Shown: positions 8,319 to 16,658, counted from the first letter of the stretch. The stretch: 64,000 nt of DNA from Chitinophagaceae bacterium (GCA_004173235.1 SEAC01000037.1:1-64000); one strand, 5' to 3'. Notes: generated by a model from the letters alone, not told the origin. Numbers and translations are program-made.

Positions 8319-8921
8319 ATGCACATCCTGCCCCTTTCCTACTACCAGAATCCCGACGCCGTGTGGCTCGCCCGCGACCTCATCGGCAAGGTGCTGACGA
8401 CGGAATTTGGCGGGCTCCGTACCTCCGGCCGCATTGTAGAAACTGAGGCCTACCAGGGCGAACTCGACCGTGCCTCGCATGCCTTCAAGGGGCGGACGCC
8501 GCGCACCGAGGTGATGTTTGGGGAAGGAGGTAAGGCCTACGTTTACCTGTGTTACGGCATCCACCAGATGTTCAACATCGTAACCAACGTGGAAGGTATC
8601 CCGCATGCCCTGCTGGTGCGTGCGCTCGAGCCGCTCCACGGAACGGACGTAATGCTGCAGCGCACGGGCAAGAAGCAGGTGGATGCAACGCTTACGCGCG
8701 GGCCGGGCAACGTGGGCAAGGCGCTTGGCTTTCATACCCGCCAATGCGGCCTCGGGCTCACCGGCCCGGAGATCTATCTTGCCGATGACGGCTTCCGCTA
8801 TCCCCTCGGGCTCATTCGGGCCTCACCACGCATCGGGGTCGATTATGCCGGCGACGATGCCGCACTTCCCTTCCGTTTTTACGTGGAGGGCCACCCCAAT
8901 GTGAGCGGAAAGCCACGCTAA
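8319..8921 (+). CDS. DNA-3-methyladenine glycosylase (AAG/MPG family)
   Basis: A 200-residue base-excision enzyme that removes alkylated purines such as 3-methyladenine and hypoxanthine from DNA. Family marks are LARDLIGKVL, GRIVETEAYQGELDRASHAF with the catalytic Glu, TPRTEVMFGEGGKAYVYLCYGIHQMFN with the intercalating-loop Tyr region, LVRALEP and TRGPGNVGKALGF. The length matches bacterial AAG proteins. TAATTTG, one base shorter than the -7 consensus, ends 5 nt before the ATG. The upstream spacer carries heptamer repeats. Confidence 0.95.
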   Translation: MHILPLSYYQNPDAVWLARDLIGKVLTTEFGGLRTSGRIVETEAYQGELDRASHAFKGRTPRTEVMFGEGGKAYVYLCYGIHQMFNIVTNVEGIPHALLVRALEPLHGTDVMLQRTGKKQVDATLTRGPGNVGKALGFHTRQCGLGLTGPEIYLADDGFRYPLGLIRASPRIGVDYAGDDAALPFRFYVEGHPNVSGKPR

Positions 8922-8996
8922 GAGCGGATTTGCGGGTTTTTTTGAAAAACTTCGCCAAAATCGCCCGCCCGGCTTGCGCGGTACCTCCCTTTTTCG

Positions 8997-9004
8997 TAGG
9001 TTTG
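8997..9004 (+). promoter_or_regulatory. -7 promoter box for rpsP
   Basis: TAGGTTTG matches TAnnTTTG exactly, and a TTG about 20 bp upstream (near 8974) could be the -33 element. It would give an AT-rich leader of about 40 nt before rpsP, in contrast to the nearly leaderless genes elsewhere in the window. Confidence 0.6.
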
Positions 9005-9049
9005 TAGCCCTTAATTTTATTTGTTCACGCATTTAAATGTCTATTTAAA

Positions 9050-9520
9050 ATGCCAGTTAAAATCCGACTGCAAAGACACGGGTCCAAAAAGCGACCCTTC
9101 TACTTCATCGTCGTTGCCGATGCACGAGCCCCCCGCGATGGAAAGTTCATTCAGAAATTAGGTACCTACAACCCCCAGACTTCGCCTGCTACCGTGCAGC
9201 TGGATCGTCAGCGCTCCCTGGAGTGGCTGAACAAGGGTGCCCAACCTACTGACACCGTACGTAAGATCCTGTCTAACAAAGGTGTTCTGTACCTGAAGCA
9301 CTTGCTCCGTGGTGTATCCCTGGGCCTGTTTGACGAGGCTACGGCAATGGAGAAGTTCCAGCAGTGGCACACTGAGCACGAAGCTCAGTTCCGCAAGAAG
9401 CAGGAAGAGGCCATGAGAGCACGCCGCGCCATGCGCAACCCGCCCTACCAACGCCGTGATCGCCCCGCCGCACCATCGGCAGCGCCCGCAGCAACTGAGG
9501 AAGCAGGTTCCGAAGGTTAA
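9050..9520 (+). CDS. rpsP: 30S ribosomal protein S16
   Basis: Ribosomal protein S16, which binds 16S rRNA in the body of the small subunit and helps its assembly. The first 80 residues carry the family signature ([58 protein letters not shown]). At 156 residues it is about twice the minimal size. The extra C-terminal half is charged and Ala/Pro-rich, an extension often seen in Bacteroidota S16. ATG at 9050 gives the canonical MPVKIRL start. It is followed by a terminator, so it is not obviously co-transcribed with rimM. Confidence 0.98.
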   Translation: MPVKIRLQRHGSKKRPFYFIVVADARAPRDGKFIQKLGTYNPQTSPATVQLDRQRSLEWLNKGAQPTDTVRKILSNKGVLYLKHLLRGVSLGLFDEATAMEKFQQWHTEHEAQFRKKQEEAMRARRAMRNPPYQRRDRPAAPSAAPAATEEAGSEG

Positions 9521-9542
9521 GCCAACCCAACCTCAAAACATT

Positions 9543-9573
9543 CAAGGTCCCGCATTGCCGGGACCTTTTTGTT
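9543..9573 (+). terminator. Terminator after rpsP
   Basis: AAGGTCCCG and CGGGACCTT form a perfect 9-bp stem with a 6-nt loop followed by a T run: a standard intrinsic terminator. Confidence 0.9.
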
Positions 9574-9738
9574 TATTGGTTCATTGGTTCATGGGTAACA
9601 GGGACCTGCCATCTTGGAGGGTTTCGATGTTCGTTGCAACACTGCGTTGTCTAAGTTTGCATTCCGCAACAGGAAGTGACTGCCTTGTTGCCTTCTACCA
9701 CTTGACTAATGAACCAATAAACCAATAAACCCATAAAT
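9573..9738. repeat. Foldback octamer repeat between rpsP and rimM
   Basis: The left arm (9573-9596) repeats TTGGTTCA in 8-bp steps and the right arm (9705-9738) repeats AACCAATA, its inverse. About 110 bp of unique sequence lies between. A similar AACCAATA tract occurs at 40685-40719. I see no gene in the core. Confidence 0.75.
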
Positions 9739-9765
9739 CTTCAAACCACTTAACTCTTCCCATCG

Positions 9766-10284
9766 ATGACAGAGTATTTCAAGATCGGGCGGCTGGTAGC
9801 TGCACACGGTGTGAAAGGAGAACTGATCCTGCGCCATAGCCTCGGCAAGAAGACCGCGCTGAAGGGGCTGCAGGCCCTGTTCATCGAAGAAGGCAAGGAC
9901 CGCTTCCTGCCCTGGTTCATCGCATCGGCGCGCATGAAAACCGAAGAGGAAGTGTTGCTGCAGTTGCAGGATGTGGACACGCGGGAGAAAGCGCTTCGCC
10001 TCACGCAGAAAGACGTGTGGATGGCGGAGCCCGATTTTCAAAAACATTCGGGCAAAACAGCACCCATCTCCCTGCTCAACTACACCATCGTGGAAGACGG
10101 AAAGGAACTGGGCATCATCCTCGAAGTGATCGAGCAGCCGCACCAGGTGCTTTGCCGCATCGAAGTGGAAGGCAAGGAAGCCCTCATCCCACTCAACGAA
10201 GACACCATCCGCAGCATCGACCGCAAAAAAAAGCAGGTCCTGGTGGAACTGCCTGATGGGTTGCTGGAGATTTATTTGGGATAA
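9766..10284 (+). CDS. rimM: 16S rRNA processing protein RimM
   Basis: RimM assists late maturation of the 30S subunit head by binding S19 and pre-16S rRNA. The 172-residue protein has the N-terminal RimM barrel (FKIGRLVAAHGVKGELILRH at residues 5-24) and a C-terminal PRC barrel (LLNYTIVEDGKELGIILEVIEQPHQ, then EALIPLNEDTI and LPDGLLEIYLG). The length fits the family. In many bacteria rpsP, rimM, trmD and rplS form one operon. Here rimM is separated from rpsP by a terminator plus a foldback repeat, and trmD lies 5.7 kb away. No -7 match was found just upstream. Confidence 0.95.
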   Translation: MTEYFKIGRLVAAHGVKGELILRHSLGKKTALKGLQALFIEEGKDRFLPWFIASARMKTEEEVLLQLQDVDTREKALRLTQKDVWMAEPDFQKHSGKTAPISLLNYTIVEDGKELGIILEVIEQPHQVLCRIEVEGKEALIPLNEDTIRSIDRKKKQVLVELPDGLLEIYLG

Positions 10285-10294
10285 CCTGGTCCGA

Positions 10295-10404
10295 CGTCAT
10301 TGCGAGGGAGCAAGCGGAGCGGCGCTCCCGAAGCAATCTCACATGCACTGGGCCGTGCGCCGTCGCCGCATTCGTGAGATTGCTTCGCTTCACTCGCAAT
10401 GACG
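10295..10404. repeat. Palindromic REP/MITE-like element
   Basis: The left arm starts CGTCATTGCGAG (10295) and ends GAAGCAATCTCAC. The right arm (10374-10404) is its inverted copy, GTGAGATTGCTTCG to CTCGCAATGACG. The left arm has an extra GC-rich stretch of about 20 bp. The CGTCATTGCGAG/GAAGCAATCTC pair is a widely dispersed bacterial interspersed repeat. It lies between convergent rimM and the DinB-superfamily gene and could stop transcription from both sides. Confidence 0.8.
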
Positions 10405-10417
10405 CCGTTGGCTCGCC

Positions 10418-11047
10418 CTACGCCAACACTGCCTGGTGCTCCATCGTGCTCATTTCCATGATCACGGGGAAGCGGTCGGTGGCGATGCCGAGCGACTTGA
10501 GCAGGTTGCGCGCCTGCAGCATATGCCGCTGCTCGTGGGCAATGAGGAAGCGTATTGAATCGCCGAGCTTCAGCTTGATCATCTTCGTGATGCTGATGGG
10601 CACTTTGAGGTCGCCGATGTCCACGTGTTGCGCCAGCTCGATGATGCGCAGCAATTCTTCCTGCTGCTCGTTGAATTCGTTCAACACCGTTTCCACGTGC
10701 AGGCTGTTCGGAAAGCTGTACGCCTTCATCGCCTTCATCTTGCTCTTTACTTCATACACGTTGGTCGGCTTCATCGACTTCGTGAAATAATCGCCCCAGA
10801 ATCCCGACTGAAACCAGGCATTCTTGTGCGAAACCTTTTCGGTCATCGCCTTACGCATGGCCGGCAGGTAAAAGCGGCCATAAGCATTGAGGTGCTCGAG
10901 GATCTGCACCACGCTCCACTGCGCCGACGAAGGCATATAGATCAACTTGTTCTTGTCTGTCTGTTTGAAAAAACCAGCCGCCGCACGTAGGCGTTCTACG
11001 TCGGTGCGGAGCTGCTGCAGGAGGTCTTCAGTTTTATACTTTGCCAT
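10418..11047 (-). CDS. DinB/YfiT superfamily protein
   Basis: A 209-residue protein of the DinB four-helix-bundle superfamily, unrelated to the DNA polymerase of the same name. Metal-ligand-like histidines sit in WSVVQILEHLNAYGRFYL near residue 50 and in LIAHEQRHMLQARNLLKSLG near residue 180, the usual arrangement for a divalent metal site. Family members include thiol transferases (some use bacillithiol or mycothiol) and many of unknown role. The presence of bshA in this window makes a bacillithiol link possible but unproven. An exact -7 box (11065-11072, minus strand) lies 17 nt upstream of the ATG. Confidence 0.8.
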   Translation of the reverse strand: MAKYKTEDLLQQLRTDVERLRAAAGFFKQTDKNKLIYMPSSAQWSVVQILEHLNAYGRFYLPAMRKAMTEKVSHKNAWFQSGFWGDYFTKSMKPTNVYEVKSKMKAMKAYSFPNSLHVETVLNEFNEQQEELLRIIELAQHVDIGDLKVPISITKMIKLKLGDSIRFLIAHEQRHMLQARNLLKSLGIATDRFPVIMEMSTMEHQAVLA

Positions 11048-11064
11048 AACGGGGTTTTATTGGT

Positions 11065-11072
11065 CAAAACTA
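11065..11072 (-). promoter_or_regulatory. -7 promoter box for the DinB-superfamily gene
   Basis: On the minus strand this reads TAGTTTTG, an exact TAnnTTTG match 17 nt before the ATG at 11047. Confidence 0.55.
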
Positions 11073-11169
11073 CCGGGGCTACCAGTACAAATTCTTTGCC
11101 TACGCCAAGATTTGGGCACGAAACACCACAGGACGGGCTTGAAATACGAAATGATGGTGAGGCCAATGA

Positions 11170-11748
11170 CTAGAGCCGCACGGTTCCCAGCAGCTTGCTG
11201 AACGTGGCCGCATCGAGGGCAAGGTAGCTTGCGAGGTATTTGTGCGGGATGAGGTGGAGCAGGTGCGGACTGCGTGTGAGAAAAGCGCGGAACTTTTCTT
11301 CTGCGGTTGCGGTTTGCTGCTCGGCCATTCGCTGCAGCACGCCCTTCAGCACAAACGCGGTGGTTTGCAGCACCAGCGTTTGCACAGCCGGCGCGGCTTT
11401 CATTAACTCCGCAAGCTGGCTGTAGGATGTACGCAGGAAGCTAGAGGCCGTCAGTGTTTCAAAAGTGAAGCGGGCCGGCGTTTGGGTGAGGAAGGAATCG
11501 GCAACGCCGGAAAAAGAATGCGGGTACGTGAACACGATCGTTGCTTCGCGTCCGGAAGGCGCCAGGTAATAACTGCGCTGCACCCCGTCGAGCACGAAAT
11601 ACAGGTAGCGCTCGGTTTCGCCCGCTGCCGTCAACACGGTTTTTCGCTTGCAGGCAAAGGGCTGCCAGAGCCCGGCAAATGCTTCCCAGTCCGCCTCAGG
11701 CAGTGGAAGTATGCGATCAGTGAATGTTCGAAGGGCGTCTAGCGGCAC
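11170..11748 (-). CDS. Crp/Fnr family transcriptional regulator
   Basis: A 192-residue regulator with an N-terminal cyclic-nucleotide-binding-like barrel (about 25-115, including GETERYLYFVLDGVQRSYYL and SFSGVADSFLTQTP) and a short C-terminal winged helix. The tail HLLHLIPHKYLASYLALDAATFSKLLGTVRL has the recognition-helix pattern seen in many small Bacteroidota Crp-like proteins. No Cys cluster for an Fnr-type iron-sulfur centre is present. The effector and targets are unknown. GTG at 11748 is the start. It is divergent from the polymerase IV gene, with a heptamer tract in the shared spacer. Confidence 0.85.
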   Translation of the reverse strand: MPLDALRTFTDRILPLPEADWEAFAGLWQPFACKRKTVLTAAGETERYLYFVLDGVQRSYYLAPSGREATIVFTYPHSFSGVADSFLTQTPARFTFETLTASSFLRTSYSQLAELMKAAPAVQTLVLQTTAFVLKGVLQRMAEQQTATAEEKFRAFLTRSPHLLHLIPHKYLASYLALDAATFSKLLGTVRL

Positions 11749-11751
11749 CGT

Positions 11752-11785
11752 TTGACTTTTTACTTTTTGATTTTGACTTTTCTAC
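11752..11785. repeat. Heptamer repeat tract (TTTTGAC type)
   Basis: Units TTTTTAC, TTTTTGA and TTTTGAC follow one another in 7-bp steps in the spacer between the Crp-like gene and the polymerase IV gene. The same word family recurs at 13736-13815 and 15786-15980. Confidence 0.65.
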
Positions 11786-11810
11786 CACACAGCCTCGCTC
11801 CGTAAAGTAG

Positions 11811-11818
11811 TAAATTTG
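11811..11818 (+). promoter_or_regulatory. -7 promoter box for DNA polymerase IV
   Basis: TAAATTTG matches TAnnTTTG exactly. It overlaps the first possible start (TTG 11816) and ends 3 nt before GTG 11822, so GTG 11822 is the more likely start of a leaderless message. Confidence 0.6.
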
Positions 11819-11821
11819 GCG

Positions 11822-12985
11822 GTGCCAGCCCCGCTCCGCCATATTGCGCATTTTGATCTTGATGCTTTTTTTGTTTCCGTAGAATTACTGAGGCGGCCCG
11901 AACTCAAAGGCAAGCCGCTCATAGTGGGTGGCGACGGGCAGCGCGGCATCGTTGCGGCCTGCTCGTACGAAGCGCGCAAATTCGGCATCCAGAGCGCGAT
12001 GCCCTCGCTCACCGCGAAGAAGCTTTGCCCCGAAGCCATCTTCATTTCCGGCTCGCACGGCGAGTACAGCAAGTACTCCCGCATCGTGACGCAGATCATC
12101 GCCGACACGGTGCCGCAATATGAAAAGGCTTCCATTGACGAATTCTACATCGACCTCACGGGAATGGATAAATTCTTCGGTGTTTCGCAATACACGCGCG
12201 AGTTGCGTGAGAAGGTCATTCGCGAAACCGGCCTGCCCATTTCGTATGGACTTTCCGGCAACAAGCTTGTGAGCAAGATGGCTACCAACGAAGCAAAACC
12301 CAACGGATATCTCGAGGTGCCGCATGGCCGCGAGACCGCTTTCCTGTGGCCGCTTGGCGTGGACAAGATCCCGGGTGTGGGTGCCTCTACACAGCAGCAG
12401 CTGTATGGCCTCGGAATCCGCACCATCGAGCAGCTTGCGGCCACGCCCGTGGAGCAACTGGAATTCCATTTCGGTAAGTGGGGCAAGAAGTTGTGGGAAA
12501 AAGCGCACGGCATTTCCGAGTCGCCGGTGGAGCCGTACAGCGAGCAGAAATCCCTCTCGCACGAAACCACGTTTTCGGAAGACAGCAACGACCCGGTCTT
12601 CCTGCACCGGCAGCTTGTGAAGCTAACGGAAGAATCGGCGTACGACCTTCGTCAGGAAGAGAAGCTGACGGGATGCGTTACCGTAAAAATACGGTACTCC
12701 GATTTTACCACCGTGTCGCGCCAGGAGGTGGTAGATTACACTGCGTTTGACCCGGTGCTGCTGGCACGCGTGCAAAGCAACTTCGACAAGCTATGGAAGC
12801 GGGGAGAGAAGGTGCGCCTGCTGGGTGTGCGCTTTTCGCACCTCATACCCATGACCCTTCAAATGAATCTTTTCGACGACTCGCTGGAGCAGCTCGAGCT
12901 GTTCAAGGCGGTTGACGCTATCAAGAATAAATTCGGCAGCGCCCTCGTGCAAAAGGCCACCACCGTGAAAAAGAAAGAACCCTGA
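11822..12985 (+). CDS. dinB: DNA polymerase IV (Y-family)
   Basis: An error-prone translesion polymerase. Y-family motifs are clear: HFDLDAFFVSVE near the N-terminus with the first catalytic Asp, GGDGQRGIVAACSYEARKFGIQSAMPS, and YEKASIDEFYIDLTG with the SIDE catalytic pair. The two HhH motifs at KIPGVGASTQQQLYGLGIRTIEQL and a little-finger domain (about 235-345) follow. The C-terminus MTLQMNLFDD resembles a beta-clamp-binding motif (QxNLF). The length of 387 residues is typical. An in-frame TTG at 11816 overlaps the -7 box, so I favour GTG at 11822. The stop overlaps the next ATG (ATGA), coupling it to the FkbM methyltransferase. Confidence 0.95.
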   Translation: MPAPLRHIAHFDLDAFFVSVELLRRPELKGKPLIVGGDGQRGIVAACSYEARKFGIQSAMPSLTAKKLCPEAIFISGSHGEYSKYSRIVTQIIADTVPQYEKASIDEFYIDLTGMDKFFGVSQYTRELREKVIRETGLPISYGLSGNKLVSKMATNEAKPNGYLEVPHGRETAFLWPLGVDKIPGVGASTQQQLYGLGIRTIEQLAATPVEQLEFHFGKWGKKLWEKAHGISESPVEPYSEQKSLSHETTFSEDSNDPVFLHRQLVKLTEESAYDLRQEEKLTGCVTVKIRYSDFTTVSRQEVVDYTAFDPVLLARVQSNFDKLWKRGEKVRLLGVRFSHLIPMTLQMNLFDDSLEQLELFKAVDAIKNKFGSALVQKATTVKKKEP

Positions 12986-13731
12986 TGAACGAGCGCTACC
13001 TCCCGATCAAGAATGCTGTGAAAAAAGTGCTGGGCCTGCTGCCCTTTGCCGTGACGCGCAACCAACGCTACGACCGGGAGACCGTTCAGGTGCTCAGGCG
13101 CGTATGCCGCCCCGACAGCAACTGCGTAGATGTGGGCACACACCGCGGCGAGATACTCGAGCTGATGCGCCGGCAATCGCCGCGCGGCCACCACTTTGGC
13201 TTTGAGCCGCTGCCGCCGCTTTTTGCGAAGCTGCGCCAGCGCTATGGCACCGAGCACAGCGTGCACATCTTCCCTTACGCCCTGAGCGACCATGCCGGCA
13301 ACGCCTCGTTCAATTGGGTGACAACAAACCCGGCGTACAGCGGCCTGCAAAAACGTAGCTACGACCGTCCAAATGAGGAAGAGCAGAGCATTACCGTAGA
13401 AACACGGAAGCTGGATGATGTGCTGCAATCGTATGGACTGCCAGTGCACCTGCTCAAGATCGATGTGGAAGGAGGTGAGCTGGGCGTGCTGCGCGGCGCA
13501 CTGCAAACGCTTCGGCGCTACCGGCCCGTGGTCATCTTCGAGTTCGGCATCGGCGGCTCCGACATTTACGGAAGCACACCCGAGCTCCTTTGGGAATTCT
13601 TCAGCGGTCTTGGATACAAGATCTCACTCATGCGCCGCTTCCTCGATGAAGAACCTGCGTTTTCGTTTGAAGAACTTGCAGAGCAGTATCACCAGAAGAA
13701 GAACTACTATTTTATCGCGTACCCGGCGTAA
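12985..13731 (+). CDS. FkbM family methyltransferase
   Basis: A 248-residue class I SAM-dependent methyltransferase of the FkbM type, which methylates hydroxyl groups on sugars or secondary metabolites. The SAM-binding motif is NCVDVGTHRGEILELM near residue 46, then GFEPLPPLFAKLRQRYG, a central LLKIDVEGGELGVLRGA (the FkbM acidic motif) and RPVVIFEFGIGGSD. No sugar or glycan gene is next to it, so the substrate is unknown. Its start codon overlaps the stop of the polymerase IV gene by 1 nt (ATGA), an unexpected pairing. Confidence 0.9.
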   Translation: MNERYLPIKNAVKKVLGLLPFAVTRNQRYDRETVQVLRRVCRPDSNCVDVGTHRGEILELMRRQSPRGHHFGFEPLPPLFAKLRQRYGTEHSVHIFPYALSDHAGNASFNWVTTNPAYSGLQKRSYDRPNEEEQSITVETRKLDDVLQSYGLPVHLLKIDVEGGELGVLRGALQTLRRYRPVVIFEFGIGGSDIYGSTPELLWEFFSGLGYKISLMRRFLDEEPAFSFEELAEQYHQKKNYYFIAYPA

Positions 13732-13735
13732 GACG

Positions 13736-13815
13736 TTCGATTCAGATTTTTTGACTTTTGAACCAATGCCAGAAGCGAAACGTGACAGAACTCTGAAGTT
13801 CAAAATCAGAAATCC
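13736..13815. repeat. Foldback tract before the M20 dipeptidase gene
   Basis: TCAGATTTTTTGACTTTTGAAC (13741 on) is answered by the partly inverted GTTCAAAATCAGAA (13798-13811). It is a short, degenerate member of the TTTTGAC heptamer family. The rest of the spacer to 13860 holds only the promoter. Confidence 0.5.
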
Positions 13816-13833
13816 CGAATCTATTTCGGCCAT

Positions 13834-13841
13834 TACCTTTG
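13834..13841 (+). promoter_or_regulatory. -7 promoter box for the M20 dipeptidase
   Basis: TACCTTTG, an exact TAnnTTTG match, ends 19 nt before the ATG at 13861. Confidence 0.55.
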
Positions 13842-13860
13842 AACCCACAATCCCTTTGCA

Positions 13861-15237
13861 ATGGAACATACCCACACAGCCTGGACCGAGTACCAGAAGC
13901 AGCATCAACAGCGCTTTCTCGATGAGATGCTTGAATTGTTGCGCATCCCTTCGATCTCCGCGAAGAGCGAGCACAAAGACGACATGCGCAAGTGCGCCGA
14001 CCTCGTGCGCCAGCGCCTGCTCGATTCGGGCTGCGACCGTGCCGAAGTAATGGAGACTGCGGGCCATCCCGTCGTGTTCGGCGAAAAGATCGTGGATCCT
14101 TCGAAGCCGACGGTGCTTGTGTACGGACACTACGATGTGCAGCCCGCCGATCCGCTGGAGCTGTGGCACAGCGGTCCGTTTGAGCCGGTGATCAAAGAAG
14201 GAAAAGTGTATGCCCGCGGCTCCGCCGACGACAAGGGCCAGTTTTATATGCACGTGAAAGCGCTCGAAACGATGGTGAAGACCAATTCGCTCGAGTCGAA
14301 TATCAAGTTTCTCATCGAAGGGGAAGAGGAAGTGGGCTCGCCCAACCTCGGCACCTTCGTAGGGGCCAATAAAGAACTGCTGAAAGCCGATGTGATTCTC
14401 ATCTCCGACAGCTCGATGATCTCGCTGGAAACGCCTTCGCTCGACATCGGTGTGCGCGGCCTGTCGTACATCCAGGTGGAAGTGACCGGTCCCAACCGCG
14501 ACCTGCACAGCGGCACCTACGGAGGTGCGGTGGCCAACCCCATTACGATGCTGTGCAAGATGATCGCATCGCTGCACGACGAGAACAACCATATCACGAT
14601 CCCCGGCTTCTACGACGACGTGGTGGAAGCATCCAAAGACGAGCGCGAGCTGATGGCGCGTGCGCCGTTCAACGAAGGCGAATACAAAGAGGACCTCGGT
14701 GTGCAGGATGTTTGGGGCGAGAAAGGCTACACGGTGAATGAACGCACGGGCATTCGTCCAACAATGGAAGTGAACGGCATCTGGGGCGGCTACACCGGCG
14801 AAGGCGCCAAAACGGTGCTGCCGTCGAAGGCCTATGCGAAGATCTCGGCGCGCCTCGTGCCCAACCAGAATTCACGCAAGCTCACCGACATGCTGCTGGA
14901 GCACTTTCACAAGATCGCTCCGGCGGGCGTTACCGTGAAGGCCGAAGAGCACCATGGCGGCGAGCCTTATATGACGCCCATTGATAGCAAAGGCTACCAG
15001 GCGGCAGCAAAGGCCATCCAGACGACCTTCGGAAAAGAACCGATCCCCGTACGCGGCGGCGGCTCCATTCCCATCTGCTCCATCCTCGAGCGCGAACTCG
15101 GCACCAAGATCATCTTCATGGGCTTTGGATTAGACAACGACAACCTGCATTCGCCTAATGAAAAGTACAATCTCGAGAACTACTACAAGGGCATCGAGAC
15201 GATCCCGTATTTCCACAAGTTCTTTGCACAGGCGTGA
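13861..15237 (+). CDS. M20 family dipeptidase
   Basis: A 458-residue cytosolic zinc dipeptidase of the M20 (carnosinase/Dug1-like) group. Metal ligands and catalytic residues are visible in order: VYGHYDVQPAD (His and catalytic Asp), ARGSADDKGQ (bridging Asp), IEGEEEVGSPN (catalytic and ligand Glu), SDSSM (Asp) and a C-terminal HSPNEKY (His). A dimerisation domain lies between about 195 and 320, with NRDLHSGTYGG. There is no signal peptide, so it acts on imported di- and tripeptides. An exact -7 box lies 19 nt upstream. The M28 peptidase earlier in the window could supply peptides outside the cytosol. Confidence 0.93.
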   Translation: MEHTHTAWTEYQKQHQQRFLDEMLELLRIPSISAKSEHKDDMRKCADLVRQRLLDSGCDRAEVMETAGHPVVFGEKIVDPSKPTVLVYGHYDVQPADPLELWHSGPFEPVIKEGKVYARGSADDKGQFYMHVKALETMVKTNSLESNIKFLIEGEEEVGSPNLGTFVGANKELLKADVILISDSSMISLETPSLDIGVRGLSYIQVEVTGPNRDLHSGTYGGAVANPITMLCKMIASLHDENNHITIPGFYDDVVEASKDERELMARAPFNEGEYKEDLGVQDVWGEKGYTVNERTGIRPTMEVNGIWGGYTGEGAKTVLPSKAYAKISARLVPNQNSRKLTDMLLEHFHKIAPAGVTVKAEEHHGGEPYMTPIDSKGYQAAAKAIQTTFGKEPIPVRGGGSIPICSILERELGTKIIFMGFGLDNDNLHSPNEKYNLENYYKGIETIPYFHKFFAQA

Positions 15238-15239
15238 GG

Positions 15240-15268
15240 CGTGAATCGTCAATCGTCAATCGTGAATG
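15240..15268. repeat. Heptamer repeat tract (TCGTCAA type)
   Basis: ATCGTCA ATCGTCA ATCGTGA: three 7-bp words immediately after the M20 dipeptidase stop. Confidence 0.65.
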
Positions 15269-15286
15269 CGCGATGCGCGGAAAAGA

Positions 15287-15316
15287 GAACGGATGCCAGG
15301 GGCATCCGTTCTTCGT
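15287..15316 (+). terminator. Terminator after the M20 dipeptidase
   Basis: GAACGGATGCC and GGCATCCGTTC form a perfect 11-bp stem with a 3-nt loop. The following T run is weak (TTCGT). Confidence 0.8.
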
Positions 15317-15385
15317 AACGGTGGCCTTGTCTCTACATTAAGAATAATAGGACTATGTTGCAGTCGCAACAGATAAACGGCAGCC

Positions 15386-15784
15386 GTGAAAACAGAAGCA
15401 AAAGAAAAAGTTCGCATTGATAAATACCTCTGGTCTATCCGCCTGTTCAAAACGCGCTCGGAAGCCGCAGCCGCCTGCGAGTCGGGCAAGGTGCGCGTGG
15501 CCGGCACGCCCGTGAAGGCTGCGCGGACGGTGAACGTGGGCGATGAATTCGAGATCCGTGCTGAAGCGCGTAAATGGGTGATCCGCGTTACCGCGTTGTT
15601 GTCCAACCGCGTTGCCTACCCCGAAGCCATCAAGCACTACACCGATCACACGCCGCAGGAGGAGCTCGATCTGAACAAATTCCAGGCAGCATCGTTTCAT
15701 ACCGGCAAGCGCCCGAGTAAGATCGGCCGTCCCACTAAAAAGCAGCGGAGAGACCTGGAAGATTTTACGGATGGCGAGGAGTGA
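15386..15784 (+). CDS. S4-domain RNA-binding protein (Hsp15-like)
   Basis: A 132-residue protein with an S4 RNA-binding domain from residue 8 to about 65: IDKYLWSIRLFKTRSEAAAACESGKVRVAG matches the S4 helix-turn motif, followed by ARTVNVGDEFEI. The C-terminal third is basic and Gln/Lys-rich, as in Hsp15 (HslR), which binds stalled 50S subunits carrying tRNA. The start is a GTG. A further upstream start is not apparent, and TATGTTGC about 25 nt before it is a poor -7 candidate. The family assignment is good; its exact ribosomal role here is inferred. Confidence 0.88.
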   Translation: MKTEAKEKVRIDKYLWSIRLFKTRSEAAAACESGKVRVAGTPVKAARTVNVGDEFEIRAEARKWVIRVTALLSNRVAYPEAIKHYTDHTPQEELDLNKFQAASFHTGKRPSKIGRPTKKQRRDLEDFTDGEE

Positions 15785-15785
15785 G

Positions 15786-15980
15786 TGCAAATTCAAAAGT
15801 CAAAATTCAAAAGTCAAAAAGCTCTCGAGGCGATTTGTATTTGACCCTTGCCGGCCGCGTACCTGTTTTGACTTTTTACTTTTGAATTTTGCCTTCCCTA
15901 TCCGCGTACCTGTTTCGACTTTCGAATTTTGACTTCCCTGTCCGCGTCCCTGCTTTTGACTTTTGAATTTTTACTTTTGC
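15786..15980. repeat. Foldback heptamer tract between the S4 gene and trmD
   Basis: The left arm (15789-15820) alternates TTCAAAA and GTCAAAA in strict 7-bp steps. The right region (15866-15980) holds several inverted TTTTGAC/TTTTTAC/TTTTGAA words plus a repeated CCGCGTACCTG/CCGCGTCCCTG phrase. No gene is visible. Confidence 0.8.
15972..15979 (+). promoter_or_regulatory. -7 promoter box for trmD
   Basis: TACTTTTG matches TAnnTTTG and ends 7 nt before the trmD ATG at 15987. It is embedded in the heptamer tract, so the repeat itself may supply the promoter. Confidence 0.5.
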
Positions 15981-15986
15981 CTTACC

Positions 15987-16658
15987 ATGCACATCGACAT
16001 CCTCACCGTCATTCCCGAACTGCTCGAAAGCCCGCTCCAACATTCGATCATGAAGCGTGCGCAGGACAAAGGCCACCTCACCGTTGCGGTGCACCAGCTG
16101 CGCAAGTGGGCCGTCAACGTTTACGGACAAGTGGATGACTACCAGTATGGCGGCGGCGCCGGTATGGTGATGATGTGTGAGCCGCTGGTGGCCGCCATCG
16201 AGGAGTTGCAGAGCGCCCGCTCTTTCGACGCCATCATCTATATGACCCCCGATGGCAAGCGCCTCGAACAGAAAACGGCCAACCGGCTTTCCCTCCTCGA
16301 CAATATGCTTATCATTTGCGGCCACTACAAGGGCATAGACCAGCGCGTACGCGACCAGTTTGTGACCCACGAGATCTCTATTGGTGATTATGTGTTGAGC
16401 GGAGGAGAGCTGGCAGCTGCTGTCCTGGTGGATGCGATCGGTCGCTTGCTTCCGGGCGTGCTGAACGACGAGACCTCCGCCCTTACCGACTCCTTTCAGG
16501 ACGGTCTCCTCGCCCCGCCGGTTTACACGCGTCCCGCAGAGTTTCGTGGCTGGAAAGTTCCAGACATCCTCCTTAGCGGCGATCCGAAAAAGGTTGAAGA
16601 ATGGCGGTACGAAGAAGCGTTGCGACGCACAGAGGAAAGAAGGCCGGATATGATGTAG
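15987..16658 (+). CDS. trmD: tRNA (guanine-N1)-methyltransferase
   Basis: TrmD makes m1G37 next to the anticodon of tRNAs that read CNN codons, preventing +1 frameshifts. The N-terminus [17 protein letters not shown] starts at ATG 15987 (an in-frame ATG at 15963 lies in repeat sequence and is rejected). The trefoil-knot SAM site is visible as [37 protein letters not shown] and [31 protein letters not shown]. The length of 223 residues is typical for the phylum. The gene is separated from rpsP and rimM, its usual operon partners. Confidence 0.97.
   Translation: MHIDILTVIPELLESPLQHSIMKRAQDKGHLTVAVHQLRKWAVNVYGQVDDYQYGGGAGMVMMCEPLVAAIEELQSARSFDAIIYMTPDGKRLEQKTANRLSLLDNMLIICGHYKGIDQRVRDQFVTHEISIGDYVLSGGELAAAVLVDAIGRLLPGVLNDETSALTDSFQDGLLAPPVYTRPAEFRGWKVPDILLSGDPKKVEEWRYEEALRRTEERRPDMM

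Noticed and set aside
10418..11047. DNA polymerase reading of the DinB name
   Set aside because: The sequence is the DinB/YfiT helical bundle with histidine ligands; the polymerase is the separate gene at 11822.
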